Below the pieces are notes generated by a model. The model was not told the DNA's origin and ran no database searches. It worked only from the letters and a program-made list of their open reading frames with translations. This document shows, one piece after another, positions 36,711-46,460 of a stretch of 64,000 bases of DNA. Numbering within the stretch: position 1 is the stretch's first letter; each line of letters begins with the position of its first letter. A program made the translations under genes and the position numbers. This DNA is from Endomychus coccineus (taxonomy: Eukaryota; Arthropoda; Insecta; Coleoptera; Endomychidae): NCBI GenBank assembly GCA_958510875.1, contig CAUEHT010000005.1:372001-436000 (forward strand), read 5' to 3'.

Positions 36711-39221
36711 TTAGTTCTTAGTTATTGTCTGCAAATCCTTGACATGGACTCGAAGAGGTGGACGCCATCTTCCATTGTCAAAGAGAACTACTACCGGAGA
36801 CAGGATCTTCTTCACACGGTATGGGCCTGCGAACTTGGGGGCTAGTTTTGCCGCGAATCCTTGCACCCCTGACGACAGTGGATGTTCCCTCCTCATGACC
36901 TCATCTCCTACGCGCGGTATCCAATCCCTACGTCTCAAATTATAGTGATGGCTCTGGACATTATAGGCCCTATTCAACTTAAGTTTCACAAAACTCATCA
37001 CGTCTTGTAAGCCAGTCAAATACTCTGCATGTACGGCGGGTTCGAAATTTTCTTTGCAAGCGTCGGGTTGTCCTTGAGCTTCTCGAAACAGCGTGCGTGG
37101 TTGTTCCAGCTCTCTCCCATAAGTTAAGAAGGCCGGGGTGAAACCAGTGGAGTCATGACGGGCGGTATTGAGGGCAAACATCAATTCGGGTAGACTCACA
37201 TCCCATTTTCGGTGATCGACTTCGCAGATTTGAGCGACCATGGTTTTGATAACTTTATTAACCCTCTCTACGGGATTCGCTTGCGGTGTATACGGAGGGG
37301 TCAGTTTGTGGCGTATGCCAATTTCCGTTAGAAAACTTTTGAATCGGTTGGCTATAAACTGAGAGCCATTATCACTGATCAGAACTCGAGGACATCCAAA
37401 TCGCATCAATATTCTTTCCTGGAAAATTCGAAGAACCGTTGCGGTATTGGCTTTCCGAATGGCTTGACATTCTACCCATTTCGTCATTTTGTCCTGAAAC
37501 ACTAGTAAATAATTATTAGCTTTCGATGAGCGTGGTAAGGGTCCCACCAAGTCTACACTCACGACTTCCCAGGGCTGTGACACTTGACTTTGCTGCATTA
37601 GTCCTGCCGGTTGTTGTTGCGAGGGTTTATGTTTCAAACATTGGGGACAATTACGAACATATTGCGAGATTTCTCTAAACATCCCTGGCCAGAAATATTT
37701 TCGGGCCACTCGGGCAATTGTTTTCGTAATGCCCATATGTCCCGCGGTGCTTTCGTCATGACATTCATTTAAAATTCTAGGCCGCTCTTGTTTGGAAACG
37801 CATAATTTCCACGGTTCGGATTGAGCTCCTTCGGTATAATCATTTGCCTCATAAAAATATCGGTACAAACGATTATTCTCTATACGGTAATCTGACCATT
37901 GTTCGGGTTTTTCCGAAACTTCTTTCATTTTCTTGTTCAACCACGGGTCGACACTTTCCTCCTGTACAACGGCAATTTCTGCTTGCTCTTCTTCTGCTTC
38001 TAGGGGTGCTCTAGATAAGGTATCGGCCAATCGGTTGAGCACACCTTCTCGATATACTATATCGAAATCGTATTGTTGGAGTTCGATTACCCACCGAGCC
38101 AATCTCTGAGAAGGGTTTTTCAAATTGCGTAACCACTTTAACGCCCGGTGATCGGAGATAACGGTAAACCGATAACCCTCTAAATACATTCTCATCTTTC
38201 GTATTCCGAAAAGGATGGCCAGACACTCCTTCTCGGTGACAGAATAGTTTTTCTCCGATGGACTCAAAGTTCTGCTGGCGAACGCGATTATCTGCTCCTG
38301 ACCACTTATTTTCTGAGTAAGGGCCACTCCCAAACCATAATCGGAGGCATCAGTCTGAAGGATAAATGGTTGCGAGAAGTCAGGGCAGGTTAGCACTGGA
38401 GCCTGTGTAAGTTTCTCTTTAATTTTCTGGAAAGCTTCCTCCTGTTCACCTAACCAAACAAACTTCATTTTCTTCTTTAACAGGATGGTCAGTGGAGCCA
38501 CAATCTTAGAAAAAGAGGGTATAAATCTTCTATACCAAGAGGCTACCCCTAAAAACCTCCGCAGTCCTCTTATATGCTCAGGAGGTTTCATCTGCAAGAT
38601 GGCCTTTATTTTATCGGGGTCAGTCTTTATGCCTTCTTGGCCTACCAGATGCCCCAGATATTTCAATTCTGGTTTGCAGAAATGGCATTTGTCGGGGTTA
38701 ATCTGCAAATTAGCCATTCTTAATCTAGCAAAGACCTTTTTCAAATGGGTCAGATGTTCCTCGAAGGTCTTGCTCACGACGATTATGTCATCGATATAGG
38801 GGTAGGCGTTAGGCTCCATATCGGGTCCAATGACTCTATCTAAAAGTCTTTGGAATGTCGCTGGTGCTGAATGTAAGCCGAAGGGCATCACCGTGAATTG
38901 ATATAACCCTCGGCCTGGTACGGTAAAAGCTGTAACCGGTTTACTATCTGGAGTGAGCGGTACTTGCCAATAACCCTGTTTCAAGTCTAAAGTGGATACA
39001 TATCGAGCCTCTTTCAGTTTCTCCAATGTTGCCGTAATAAACGGCAAGGGATATGCATCTTTTTCAGATTGGTCATTGACTTTCCTAAAGTCTATGCAGA
39101 AACGGTATTTTCCTTCGTTCTTTTTGACAAGAACGACTGGCGAGCTCCACGGACTACTGGATGGTTCAATGATCCCTTCTTCCAACATTTTGTCCACCTC
39201 CTCATCCAGCACTTTTTGCAT
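36711..39221 (-). CDS. Gypsy Pol: reverse transcriptase, RNase H and integrase, 836 aa
   Basis: One uninterrupted frame. The RT spans about 1-240, with DLKQGYWQVPL and active site YIDD at 142-145. RNase H has TDAS at about 290-293. The integrase zinc finger has H488, H494, C525 and C528; the integrase core has D557 (VSVDLVGPL), D617 (ISDNGSQF) and E652 (PVERVNK). The C-terminal part is basic, with a GPYRVKKIL module. The first ATG (39221) is not the true start: RT homology extends upstream into the pro-RT frame break, so the protein is normally made as a Gag-Pro-Pol fusion. All catalytic residues are present. Confidence 0.95.
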   Translation of the reverse strand: MQKVLDEEVDKMLEEGIIEPSSSPWSSPVVLVKKNEGKYRFCIDFRKVNDQSEKDAYPLPFITATLEKLKEARYVSTLDLKQGYWQVPLTPDSKPVTAFTVPGRGLYQFTVMPFGLHSAPATFQRLLDRVIGPDMEPNAYPYIDDIIVVSKTFEEHLTHLKKVFARLRMANLQINPDKCHFCKPELKYLGHLVGQEGIKTDPDKIKAILQMKPPEHIRGLRRFLGVASWYRRFIPSFSKIVAPLTILLKKKMKFVWLGEQEEAFQKIKEKLTQAPVLTCPDFSQPFILQTDASDYGLGVALTQKISGQEQIIAFASRTLSPSEKNYSVTEKECLAILFGIRKMRMYLEGYRFTVISDHRALKWLRNLKNPSQRLARWVIELQQYDFDIVYREGVLNRLADTLSRAPLEAEEEQAEIAVVQEESVDPWLNKKMKEVSEKPEQWSDYRIENNRLYRYFYEANDYTEGAQSEPWKLCVSKQERPRILNECHDESTAGHMGITKTIARVARKYFWPGMFREISQYVRNCPQCLKHKPSQQQPAGLMQQSQVSQPWEVVSVDLVGPLPRSSKANNYLLVFQDKMTKWVECQAIRKANTATVLRIFQERILMRFGCPRVLISDNGSQFIANRFKSFLTEIGIRHKLTPPYTPQANPVERVNKVIKTMVAQICEVDHRKWDVSLPELMFALNTARHDSTGFTPAFLTYGRELEQPRTLFREAQGQPDACKENFEPAVHAEYLTGLQDVMSFVKLKLNRAYNVQSHHYNLRRRDWIPRVGDEVMRREHPLSSGVQGFAAKLAPKFAGPYRVKKILSPVVVLFDNGRWRPPLRVHVKDLQTITKN

Positions 39222-39249
39222 AGCCGGATTTTGAGGTCGGTATCGTTGT

Positions 39250-39927
39250 TTAATCGGAGTTATTTATGTTCTTTAATTTAATTTGATGTTTTACCAAAGG
39301 AGTACATCCTTTAATACCCTCAAATTGTTTTAATTCTTCCTTCAAAAATGCCTGCAACCGTGCTTCCTGGGTCGTCGCTAATCGAGTTATCGACTGTATG
39401 GGATCAACCTCTTTTCGCTCACTAGAGTCGAAAGTCCTAGGTTCGCTGAAGTTGATTGTCACTCTCCAGTGGCGAATCAAATCTATTCCAATAAGCATTT
39501 GCGATACCATACCGGGAAGTACTAAAAATTGACCTTCCTTATCCTGCGAGGCTGCGGTACATTTAATATAGTATCCTCTCTGTATATTAATAATAGTTCC
39601 ATCCGCTAAGCTAGCCTTTTGACAAGTGCGGGATTCCGGAATATTTAGTTCATTACAATAATCGGCGACGTCATCATTGATATAGGATTTAACCGATCCC
39701 GTATCAATTAAAGCGGAGAATTTTCTTGATCCGATTTTCACCTCTAAATGTATCCTCGGATCGGGCAACGCTTCGGCAAGCGTGGATACATTTCCGGTGA
39801 CAGGCAACGGACTTATAACGTTCCGACGAAGCCTGTCTTGGCGTCGGACGTTCGGGCGTTTCCCGAAAATGCCTTCTGGCATCCACAATCCTTGGTTAAC
39901 ACGCCTTGTTTTCCGCATTGGGAACAA
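39250..39927 (-). CDS. Gypsy aspartic protease frame
   Basis: The retropepsin-like domain has the active site ALIDTGSVKSYI, a flap region around GYYIKCTA, and the second conserved motif MLIGIDLIRHW. It overlaps gag by 115 bp in the -1 frame. A correctly phased slippery heptamer at 39858-39864 (minus) would join them. The frame ends at 39250, about 30 bp before RT opens in another frame; small indels at 39222-39260 appear to have broken the pro-RT continuity. Confidence 0.85.
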   Translation of the reverse strand: MFPMRKTRRVNQGLWMPEGIFGKRPNVRRQDRLRRNVISPLPVTGNVSTLAEALPDPRIHLEVKIGSRKFSALIDTGSVKSYINDDVADYCNELNIPESRTCQKASLADGTIINIQRGYYIKCTAASQDKEGQFLVLPGMVSQMLIGIDLIRHWRVTINFSEPRTFDSSERKEVDPIQSITRLATTQEARLQAFLKEELKQFEGIKGCTPLVKHQIKLKNINNSD

Positions 39928-40574
39928 AATTTTCTAAAGGGACCCCTGCATTGGAACCGCCTGTGTCCTTTCCCTCCACATCTCCAACATATCTCCTGGG
40001 CCCTGGATCCCGTGGGAGAAAGAATCATGTTGATATCGCGAGGCGGGTTGGTGTCTTTTGGTACCTTGGACGTCGCTTTAGTATGCACCAGTTCTTGCTC
40101 TACAATTTCATATTCCTCACATAATCGGATCAATTCGGCGAGAGAAGTAAAATCCCTGGGACGTACATATTGTCTCACATCCGGGCGGAGATTTTTATAA
40201 ATCCTTGATAATTCTTCGGTTTTCGACAATACTTGTCCACGCCTGCATAAAGTTTGCAGAGCAATCACGTAGTCCTTAGAGGACTCTTGCGGAGCCTGAA
40301 CCCTTTTTATAATGGAATCCAGGATGTCTCGGCGATAGTTTGTCGGTAGAAAATACAATTCGAAATCGGTAATGAAGTCATCCCACGTGACCCATTGTCG
40401 GTTATTATTCCGGTACCACAATAAAGCTTGCCCTCTCAGCACTTCCGGTAATACATGAAGACAGTCTGTATCCTCAATTCCGTACGATTCTTTCAATTCG
40501 GAAAATCGTTCCAGGAATTCTAAACTATCCTTCTTTCCTTCAAAATGCAAACCCCATTCTCGCACCTGGTCCAT
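39813..40574 (-). CDS. Gypsy Gag, capsid and nucleocapsid part
   Basis: The capsid-like helical domain starts MDQVREWGLHFEGKKDSLEF, with the major homology-like LPEVLRGQALLWYRNN. The nucleocapsid has a good zinc knuckle CWRCGGKGHRRFQC and a second, CSQCGKQGVLTKDC, in which the His position is Val. The true Gag N-terminus is in the frame 40837-40520. The two frames meet at a run of seven G (plus strand 40600-40606), so a one-base length change there probably split a single Gag. Confidence 0.85.
   Translation of the reverse strand: MDQVREWGLHFEGKKDSLEFLERFSELKESYGIEDTDCLHVLPEVLRGQALLWYRNNNRQWVTWDDFITDFELYFLPTNYRRDILDSIIKRVQAPQESSKDYVIALQTLCRRGQVLSKTEELSRIYKNLRPDVRQYVRPRDFTSLAELIRLCEEYEIVEQELVHTKATSKVPKDTNPPRDINMILSPTGSRAQEICWRCGGKGHRRFQCRGPFRKFCSQCGKQGVLTKDCGCQKAFSGNARTSDAKTGFVGTL
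39858..39864 (-). promoter_or_regulatory. Candidate -1 frameshift site G_GGA_AAC at gag-pro overlap
   Basis: The minus strand reads GGGAAAC, phased X_XXY_YYZ in the gag frame (codons TCG GGA AAC). A -1 slip gives exactly the protease frame (GKRPNVRR...). It lies inside the 115-bp gag-pro overlap. Confidence 0.75.
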
Positions 40575-40837
40575 GAGCTTAGATCGATCCCTGTTGTCAG
40601 GGGGGGTGGAGGTATTTGAGAAAATTCTCCTCCCGACGTGAGATCTCTTTCTTCATCTGCTGTTCTGGGATGAGTTCGGTAGTGCTCCACCAATCGCTTT
40701 CTCATGTCATCTACTGTTCCCATCACGCTGAGTCCAACTTTGAACAGTTCTACTTCCAGTTCCTCCTTCCTTTCTGTGTAGATCCAAGATACTCTACTAT
40801 CGCCTAAGGATCTAGAACCACCTTCTTCCACACTCAT
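40520..40837 (-). CDS. Gypsy Gag, N-terminal part
   Basis: The frame opens at ATG 40837 (MSVEEGGSRSLGDSRVSW) between the PBS and the capsid frame. It contains a SAP-like helical stretch (ELEVELFKVGLSVMGTVDD, then MRKRLVEHY) and a proline run encoded by the C homopolymer. After that run the reading is out of frame, as the Gag capsid frame takes over 1 nt away. A non-ATG extension to 40891 is open but unlikely to be used. Confidence 0.7.
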   Translation of the reverse strand: MSVEEGGSRSLGDSRVSWIYTERKEELEVELFKVGLSVMGTVDDMRKRLVEHYRTHPRTADEERDLTSGGEFSQIPPPPLTTGIDLSSWTRCENGVCILKERRIV

Positions 40838-40943
40838 TTTATAAGGCAAAGACACAAAAATAAAATTTCCAGATTTTTTTTTGTTTTCCAAGTTTTGTTC
40901 GGTTTTTTTTTTCTTTCAAAGTCCCCTTTTAGGGCAACTTACG

Positions 40944-40961
40944 GTCCCTGCTCGGGCGCCA
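40944..40961 (-). promoter_or_regulatory. Primer binding site (tRNA-Lys type) of the gypsy element
   Basis: The minus strand reads TGGCGCCCGAGCAGGGAC, three bases after the 5' LTR end. It differs by one base from the well-known tRNA-Lys3 primer site of retroviruses, so a tRNA-Lys primer is likely. Confidence 0.85.
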
Positions 40962-40964
40962 TTT

Positions 40965-42689
40965 TGTAACCAACTCCCGCCCAAATGACTAATTTTGGTG
41001 GAAGATTAGTTGTCCCCTAAGGTTACGGTACGGTCATGTACCTTAGCAGACCTGCCTGGGTTTCTTACAAGTAAGAAGGTCAGAGTTCTTCTAGTTTAGT
41101 TTTGTGGTTGGTATTTGAGAGATGCTCTTCCTACAGAAGAATAATGTCTTTGCCTTGAATAAAATGATGACAAACCTTTGTAGCTATTTATTAAAAGAAA
41201 TAAATCATTAACTATTTACAATATTATATACAATTATCAACAATCAAAATATCTATACAGAGTTTTCACTGGAAATGACAACATTTATAAGACAGTGATA
41301 TTCGGTCATCCCTATATGATATACGCTATTCGATTATTAAATCCAAATGATTCCGCGAAAGTTTTTTATCAGGCTCACTAACAGCTGGTATCTCGATTAG
41401 GTCAATATACCCTAACACGATGTAAGAAATGAGAATATCAGATTGTACACGTCTTCCTGAATTCGACTCGGAAATCTGTTTACTTGAGAGGTGACCAAGC
41501 ACCCGTGTACTACTGTGTCTCTCCTTATGACAATTTATTACGCCTCGGTTTATCTTTTGGTTTAATAGAAATACGGAATTAGTGTTCGGAAGAACAAATT
41601 ACTATTAAATTGTTCACGGGGAATCCCTAACTTGAAATGGAACTCAATCTCTTTACGAAAATTCCTAATTGTTAACTAAACTGGTATTCATCATTGCATT
41701 CATATGAAACGACTGTCAACACTGAATCGTCTCGTAGAATTTGATTGAAAATTAAAACAAAAATTGATTCTTCACGGAAAATATTATTAAATCATGAACG
41801 GAACAGCTCTTCACAATATATTCAGGAAAAACAATCGTCAACACTTGACTGTTTTCTAGAATTATTGAAATAGACTCAGATTCAAATAGTGACGGAAAAT
41901 AATAACTAATTATGAACAGTACGGCGCTTCCCTATCTATTCAGGAAAACAATCGTCAACACTTGACTGTTTTCTAGAATTATTGAAATAAACTCAGATTC
42001 AAATAGTGACGGAAAATAATAATTAATTATGAACAGTACGGCGTTTCCCAATATATTCAGGAGAAACAATCGTCAACACTGGACTGTTTTCTAGAATTAT
42101 TGAAATGTAAATTCAGATTCAAATAGTGACGGAAAATAATAATTAATTATGAACAGTACGGCGTTTCCCAATATATTCAGGAAAAACAATCGTCAACACT
42201 GGACTGTTTTCTAGAATTATTGAAATGTAAATTCAGATTCAAATAGTGACGGAAAATAATAATTAATTATGAACAGTACGGCGTTTCCCAATATATTCAG
42301 GAAAAACAATCGTCAACACTGGACTGTTTTCTAGAATTATTGAAATGTAAATTCGGCAATTGAATCTTTACGGAAAAATTATTAGTTAGCAAAGTCGAGA
42401 ATATACTTACTCTCCATTTATCGGATTAAATGGAAAAACTCTACTTTCGGTATCTCGGGTTTACTGCTTCAGCTACGGTGGTCTCCTCGCAAGTGATCTT
42501 CAGATGGGAGACTCTGAAGTTGACACGTCATGTCATTGAGAATGTCGCCGGAACGCGGACTCGCTTATCAGGAGCTACACTCTGCTGTCGGGTTTTTATA
42601 CACATAGTGTACCAAAGTTTGATTCCTTTATTTCGGTAGAGGTCACTTACTTGGGCAATAATATTAATTAGTAACGACGCTTCGTTACA
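40965..42689 (-). repeat. 5' LTR of the gypsy element (right copy), 1,725 bp
   Basis: Matches 34460-36200 almost perfectly: A/G near 41099, C/T near 42610, G/C near 42649, and a 16-bp deletion near 42512 with AC microhomology. It carries the same internal array of ~120-bp units. Confidence 0.95.
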
Positions 42690-42693
42690 CATG
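42690..42693. repeat. Target duplication of gypsy element (right)
   Basis: CATG, pairs with 34456-34459. Confidence 0.9.
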
Positions 42694-43004
42694 TAAGGCA
42701 GCACCGGCTCTTGGTCTATTCCGTACGAGTGCCTTAGATGGTAATACAGCACCCGTAGGGCCGCATTATGGCGATGGGTGTACGCCGAGGCCGCTTTTGC
42801 CGGACATGCCGACAGAAGGTGGAAAAGCGTCTCAGGCGCCTTTCGACAGGCCCTGCAGCTGACATCAGGGACCTGCACACCCATCACATTGCGGCGATAG
42901 ACCACGGTGTTAATTACGCCATCTTGGCAAGCTGCGGTAAATCCCTCAGTCTCGGATGTAAGCCCGGCTGACGTTAGGTAGTCGAAGGTCAGCCTAGTTG
43001 ACAA
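42694..43004 (-). pseudogene. R4-like element zinc-knuckle region, copy 1
   Basis: The frame includes STRLTFDYLTSAGLTSE and the knuckle [19 protein letters not shown] (C..C...H....C), typical of the linker before the restriction-like endonuclease in R2/R4 elements. It is cut at 42693 by the gypsy LTR, and the open frame then runs artificially into LTR sequence to 42528. Confidence 0.75.
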
Positions 43005-43050
43005 GCCGAGCGTTTCGATGTTTCGATAGAAAACACCGTGTATCGGCTTG

Positions 43051-44055
43051 TCAACATGCCGCCTGAGCGTAAGATCTTAGGAGCTCGAGGTTGCCCTCTA
43101 GTCGGCCTTCTCGACAGATCTGAAATTCGAGACCAAGTTCTTCCGCAGCTTTTTGTGCTGCCTTAACGATAAATGCCCCCACTCCGGCCAATTCGCGACT
43201 TTTAACAAGGCACAGGAGGGGGTCCGAGCTCCTAAGAACATTACAAGCTATACTCAGAACCACACTTCGATGCAGACCCTCCAGAATGAGGAGTCCCCTA
43301 CCTCCCCGATGACGTGGGAGATAAATGCGGGAAACGGACGATCTAGGATGCAAACTGTGATGGATATGAAAAATTTTCCGGGTGTCTTTATCGAGTCTAT
43401 GCAGCTCATCGACCGTCCATTTCACCACTCCAAAAGAGTGGAGCAGGACTGGAACGGCAAGCATATTTGTTGCAGACACCTTGTTCCCACTCGAAAGTTC
43501 GGAAGACCAAATCTTTCGAACAAGGTTTCTGTATTTGCCGCGGAGAGCCACCTTCACCTGGGAAGCGTCATAATTGGGACGCTGTTCAATTCCCAGGTAT
43601 CGATAGGTCTCTCCAGCATCGAGGTGTTTAAAGATGCTTCCGTCGGCAAGCTGCATATTCTCGTACACTTCCGGAGATCGTCCTCTCCTCAAATGAAACA
43701 CTGCGCATTTGTCCAATCCCAACTCCATGCCTACGGCTCGTGTATATTCCTGAACCACATTGAGAGATTGATGGAGGTTCTTCTCCCCAGAGGCATACAG
43801 TTTCAAATCATCCACTTAAAGTAAATGGGTGATCTGATGCCTCCGGTCGTTCGGTGGTCCAGAGTAATATCCACTAGTCCGTGTTAAAGCAATGGATAGC
43901 GGCAGCAGTGAGATATTGAACAAGAGGGGACTCAAGGAATCTCCTTGGAAAACTCCCCTCTTGAATGTTACCAACTCTGTCAAGACTCGTCGGGTGCCTG
44001 ATGTGATGGCAAAACGGGTCTTCCAGAGTGGCAACAGATGTTCTATGCATCTCAC
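43051..44055 (-). pseudogene. R4-like reverse transcriptase, stop codon at the active site
   Basis: 44055-43819 encodes RT motifs (RGVFQGDSLSPLLFNISLLP, then THLL), and 43815-43051 continues in the same frame with VDDLKLYASG. The codon between them (43816-43818, minus) is TAA, exactly where the Tyr/Phe of the (Y/F)xDD active site should be. The downstream part holds the thumb and the RLDKDTRKIFHIHHSLHPRS region. A frameshift near 43051-43075 separates RT from the zinc-knuckle frame. The N-terminal RT fingers are missing by 5' truncation. Confidence 0.8.
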
Positions 44056-44079
44056 TAGTGGGGTTGGTACCCCACTATA

Positions 44080-44080
<1 letters not shown>
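44055..44080. repeat. 26-bp palindromic boundary motif, copy at R4 copy 1
   Basis: CTAGTGGGGTTGGTACCCCA then CTATAT: AGTGGGG/CCCCACT inverted repeat next to TA repeats. Identical to 45071-45096. Confidence 0.75.

Positions 44081-44082
<2 letters not shown>

Positions 44083-44114
<32 letters not shown>
44083..44114 (-). other. Poly(T) run: poly-A tail of R4-like copy 2
   Basis: 32 consecutive T on the plus strand, directly before the element 3' end at 44115, consistent with a poly-A tail on the minus strand and a recent insertion. Confidence 0.8.
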
Positions 44115-44117
<3 letters not shown>

Positions 44118-45070
44118 TTCAAACCTGGTCGGGGCTGCTGCGAGCTCCGACGACATCGCAGCAGTCGCCCCAGAAAAACCTAAAAGGCGGTTAACCGAAG
44201 CTACTCCTCCCCACCGGTCGGTAAGTAGCTTCAGGTTCCTAAATCGTGTGCCCTAAGTATTCTAATTGAACCCAGAATGACTGCCTTTTGCATCCGGTCT
44301 ATCAAGATCTGCGCCGAGTTCCTACAGGCCGGAATGATCTTCAAGTTTGAACGCAGCGAAGACCGAATTCCGCCCAAAACACCGATGATCAGAACCACTA
44401 ATACGACCTTGTGGCCTGGGTATAGCGTGCGGAGCTCGAACAGGAGATCTTGATATTTTGTCCATTTTTCCTCCTCTTTCAAGACTATGTTCTTCTCTGC
44501 CGGAGCGGAGAATTCGATGACATACATAGTCTTGATTAGTTTATCGAGGAGGACAACGTCAGGCCTATTTGCTTGTATGGACCTGACGGTCGGAAACGGA
44601 TAATTCCAGAAGATCTGGCATTTTTCGTTTCCGACAACGGACTCAATATCTCCTGGCATGTAAGGCAGCACCGGCTCTTGGTCTATTCCGTACGAGTGCC
44701 TTAGATGGTAATACAGCACCCGTAGGGCCGCATTATGGCGATGGGTGTACGCCGAGGCCGCTTTTGCCGGACATGCCGACAGAAGGTGGAAAAGCGTCTC
44801 AGGCACCTTTCGACAGGCCCTGCAGCTGACATCAGGGACCTGCACACCCATCACATTGCGGCGATAGACCAAGGTGTTAATTACGCCATCTTGGCAAGCT
44901 GCGGTAAATCCCTCAGTCTCGGATGTAAGCCCGGCTGACCTTAGGTAGCCGAAGGTCAGCCTAGTTGACAAGCCGAGCGTTTCGATGTTTCGATAGAAAA
45001 CACCGTGTATCGGCTTGTCAACATGCCGCCTGAGCGTAAGATCTTGCTCCGCGGCATTTATCTGGGCTTT
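44115..45070 (-). mobile_element. R4/Dong-like non-LTR element, copy 2 (5'-truncated)
   Basis: Inserted between (TA)-rich sequence on both sides. It matches copy 1 until about 45042, then carries 28 bp (GCTCCGCGGCATTTATCTGG and on) not found in copy 1 before the shared palindromic motif. It encodes only the C-terminal half of the protein. Insertion at TA microsatellites recalls the Dong preference for simple repeats. Confidence 0.8.
44231..44971 (-). CDS. R4-like C-terminal protein: zinc knuckle plus restriction-like endonuclease, 246 aa
   Basis: A single open frame: [17 protein letters not shown], knuckle [19 protein letters not shown] (residues about 50-68), [17 protein letters not shown], then the PD-(D/E)xK endonuclease with RPDVVLLD and [12 protein letters not shown], and a basic C-terminal helix region. 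The catalytic Asp and Glu are both present, unlike copy 1. RT is lacking, so it is a 5'-truncated element product and not a gene likely to be translated usefully. Confidence 0.75.
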   Translation of the reverse strand: MSTRLTFGYLRSAGLTSETEGFTAACQDGVINTLVYRRNVMGVQVPDVSCRACRKVPETLFHLLSACPAKAASAYTHRHNAALRVLYYHLRHSYGIDQEPVLPYMPGDIESVVGNEKCQIFWNYPFPTVRSIQANRPDVVLLDKLIKTMYVIEFSAPAEKNIVLKEEEKWTKYQDLLFELRTLYPGHKVVLVVLIIGVLGGIRSSLRSNLKIIPACRNSAQILIDRMQKAVILGSIRILRAHDLGT

Positions 45071-46129
<1,059 letters not shown>

Positions 46130-46460
46130 AAAAAACAAGATGGCGTCTCCAAGATGACGGGCGGGTCTTTTGATTATAGTACGATTCTATTTAAAATTGG
46201 TATAAGGGGGTTTTGTAGTCAGCAGCAGCATGCATTTTCAATCAAAGTTTGAAAATTCTAGATGGCGGACGAGCTGCGTGATCATGGTCCGATTCTTCTT
46301 TAAATTGATATGTGTGGTTTTTGGGGCCGTAAGTTATACTATGTAAGTCAAAATTCAAAATTTTAATATGGTGGCTAAGTTGGCGGACGTTTTGTGAAAA
46401 CAGTCCGATTCTATTCAGAACTTGTATATGGGTTTTTTAGGGTCGGAAATCATGATTTAT
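46130..46460. repeat. Three imperfect ~110-bp tandem repeats
   Basis: Units share AGATGGCG/GATGGCGGACG, TCCGATTCT.TTT.AAA.T and GGGTTTTTTGGGGTC-like blocks. Roughly 70 percent similar by eye. No coding potential. Confidence 0.5.

Larger units (their letters stand above)
34460..42689 (-). mobile_element. Young, near-complete Ty3/gypsy LTR retrotransposon, 8.2 kb
   Basis: It is bounded by TG...CA LTRs and a 4-bp duplication, inserted in R4-like copy 1. On the minus strand the order is 5' LTR (42689-40965), tRNA-Lys-type PBS, gag, protease, RT-RNase H-integrase, a small ORF, polypurine tract and 3' LTR (36200-34460). The LTRs differ by about three substitutions and one 16-bp indel in 1.7 kb, so insertion is recent. 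Three frame discontinuities occur: one at a G/C homopolymer in gag, one at the gag-pro overlap (probably programmed), and one at the pro-RT junction. Confidence 0.95.
42694..44080 (-). mobile_element. R4/Dong-like non-LTR element, copy 1, 5' segment
   Basis: Continuation of 33913-34459. It contains the CCHC zinc knuckle region and about 340 residues of RT. It is 5'-truncated near 44055 and ends with CTAGTGGGGTTGGTACCCCA plus CTATAT (44055-44080), which also borders copy 2 at 45071-45096. Confidence 0.85.

Noticed and set aside
39748..40200. 150-codon plus-strand frame opposite gypsy gag
   Set aside because: Antisense shadow of gag; no independent motif.
42528..42693. C-terminal part of an R4-like frame running into the gypsy LTR
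   Set aside because: The last ~55 codons are LTR sequence read by chance after the insertion point; only 42694-43004 is native.
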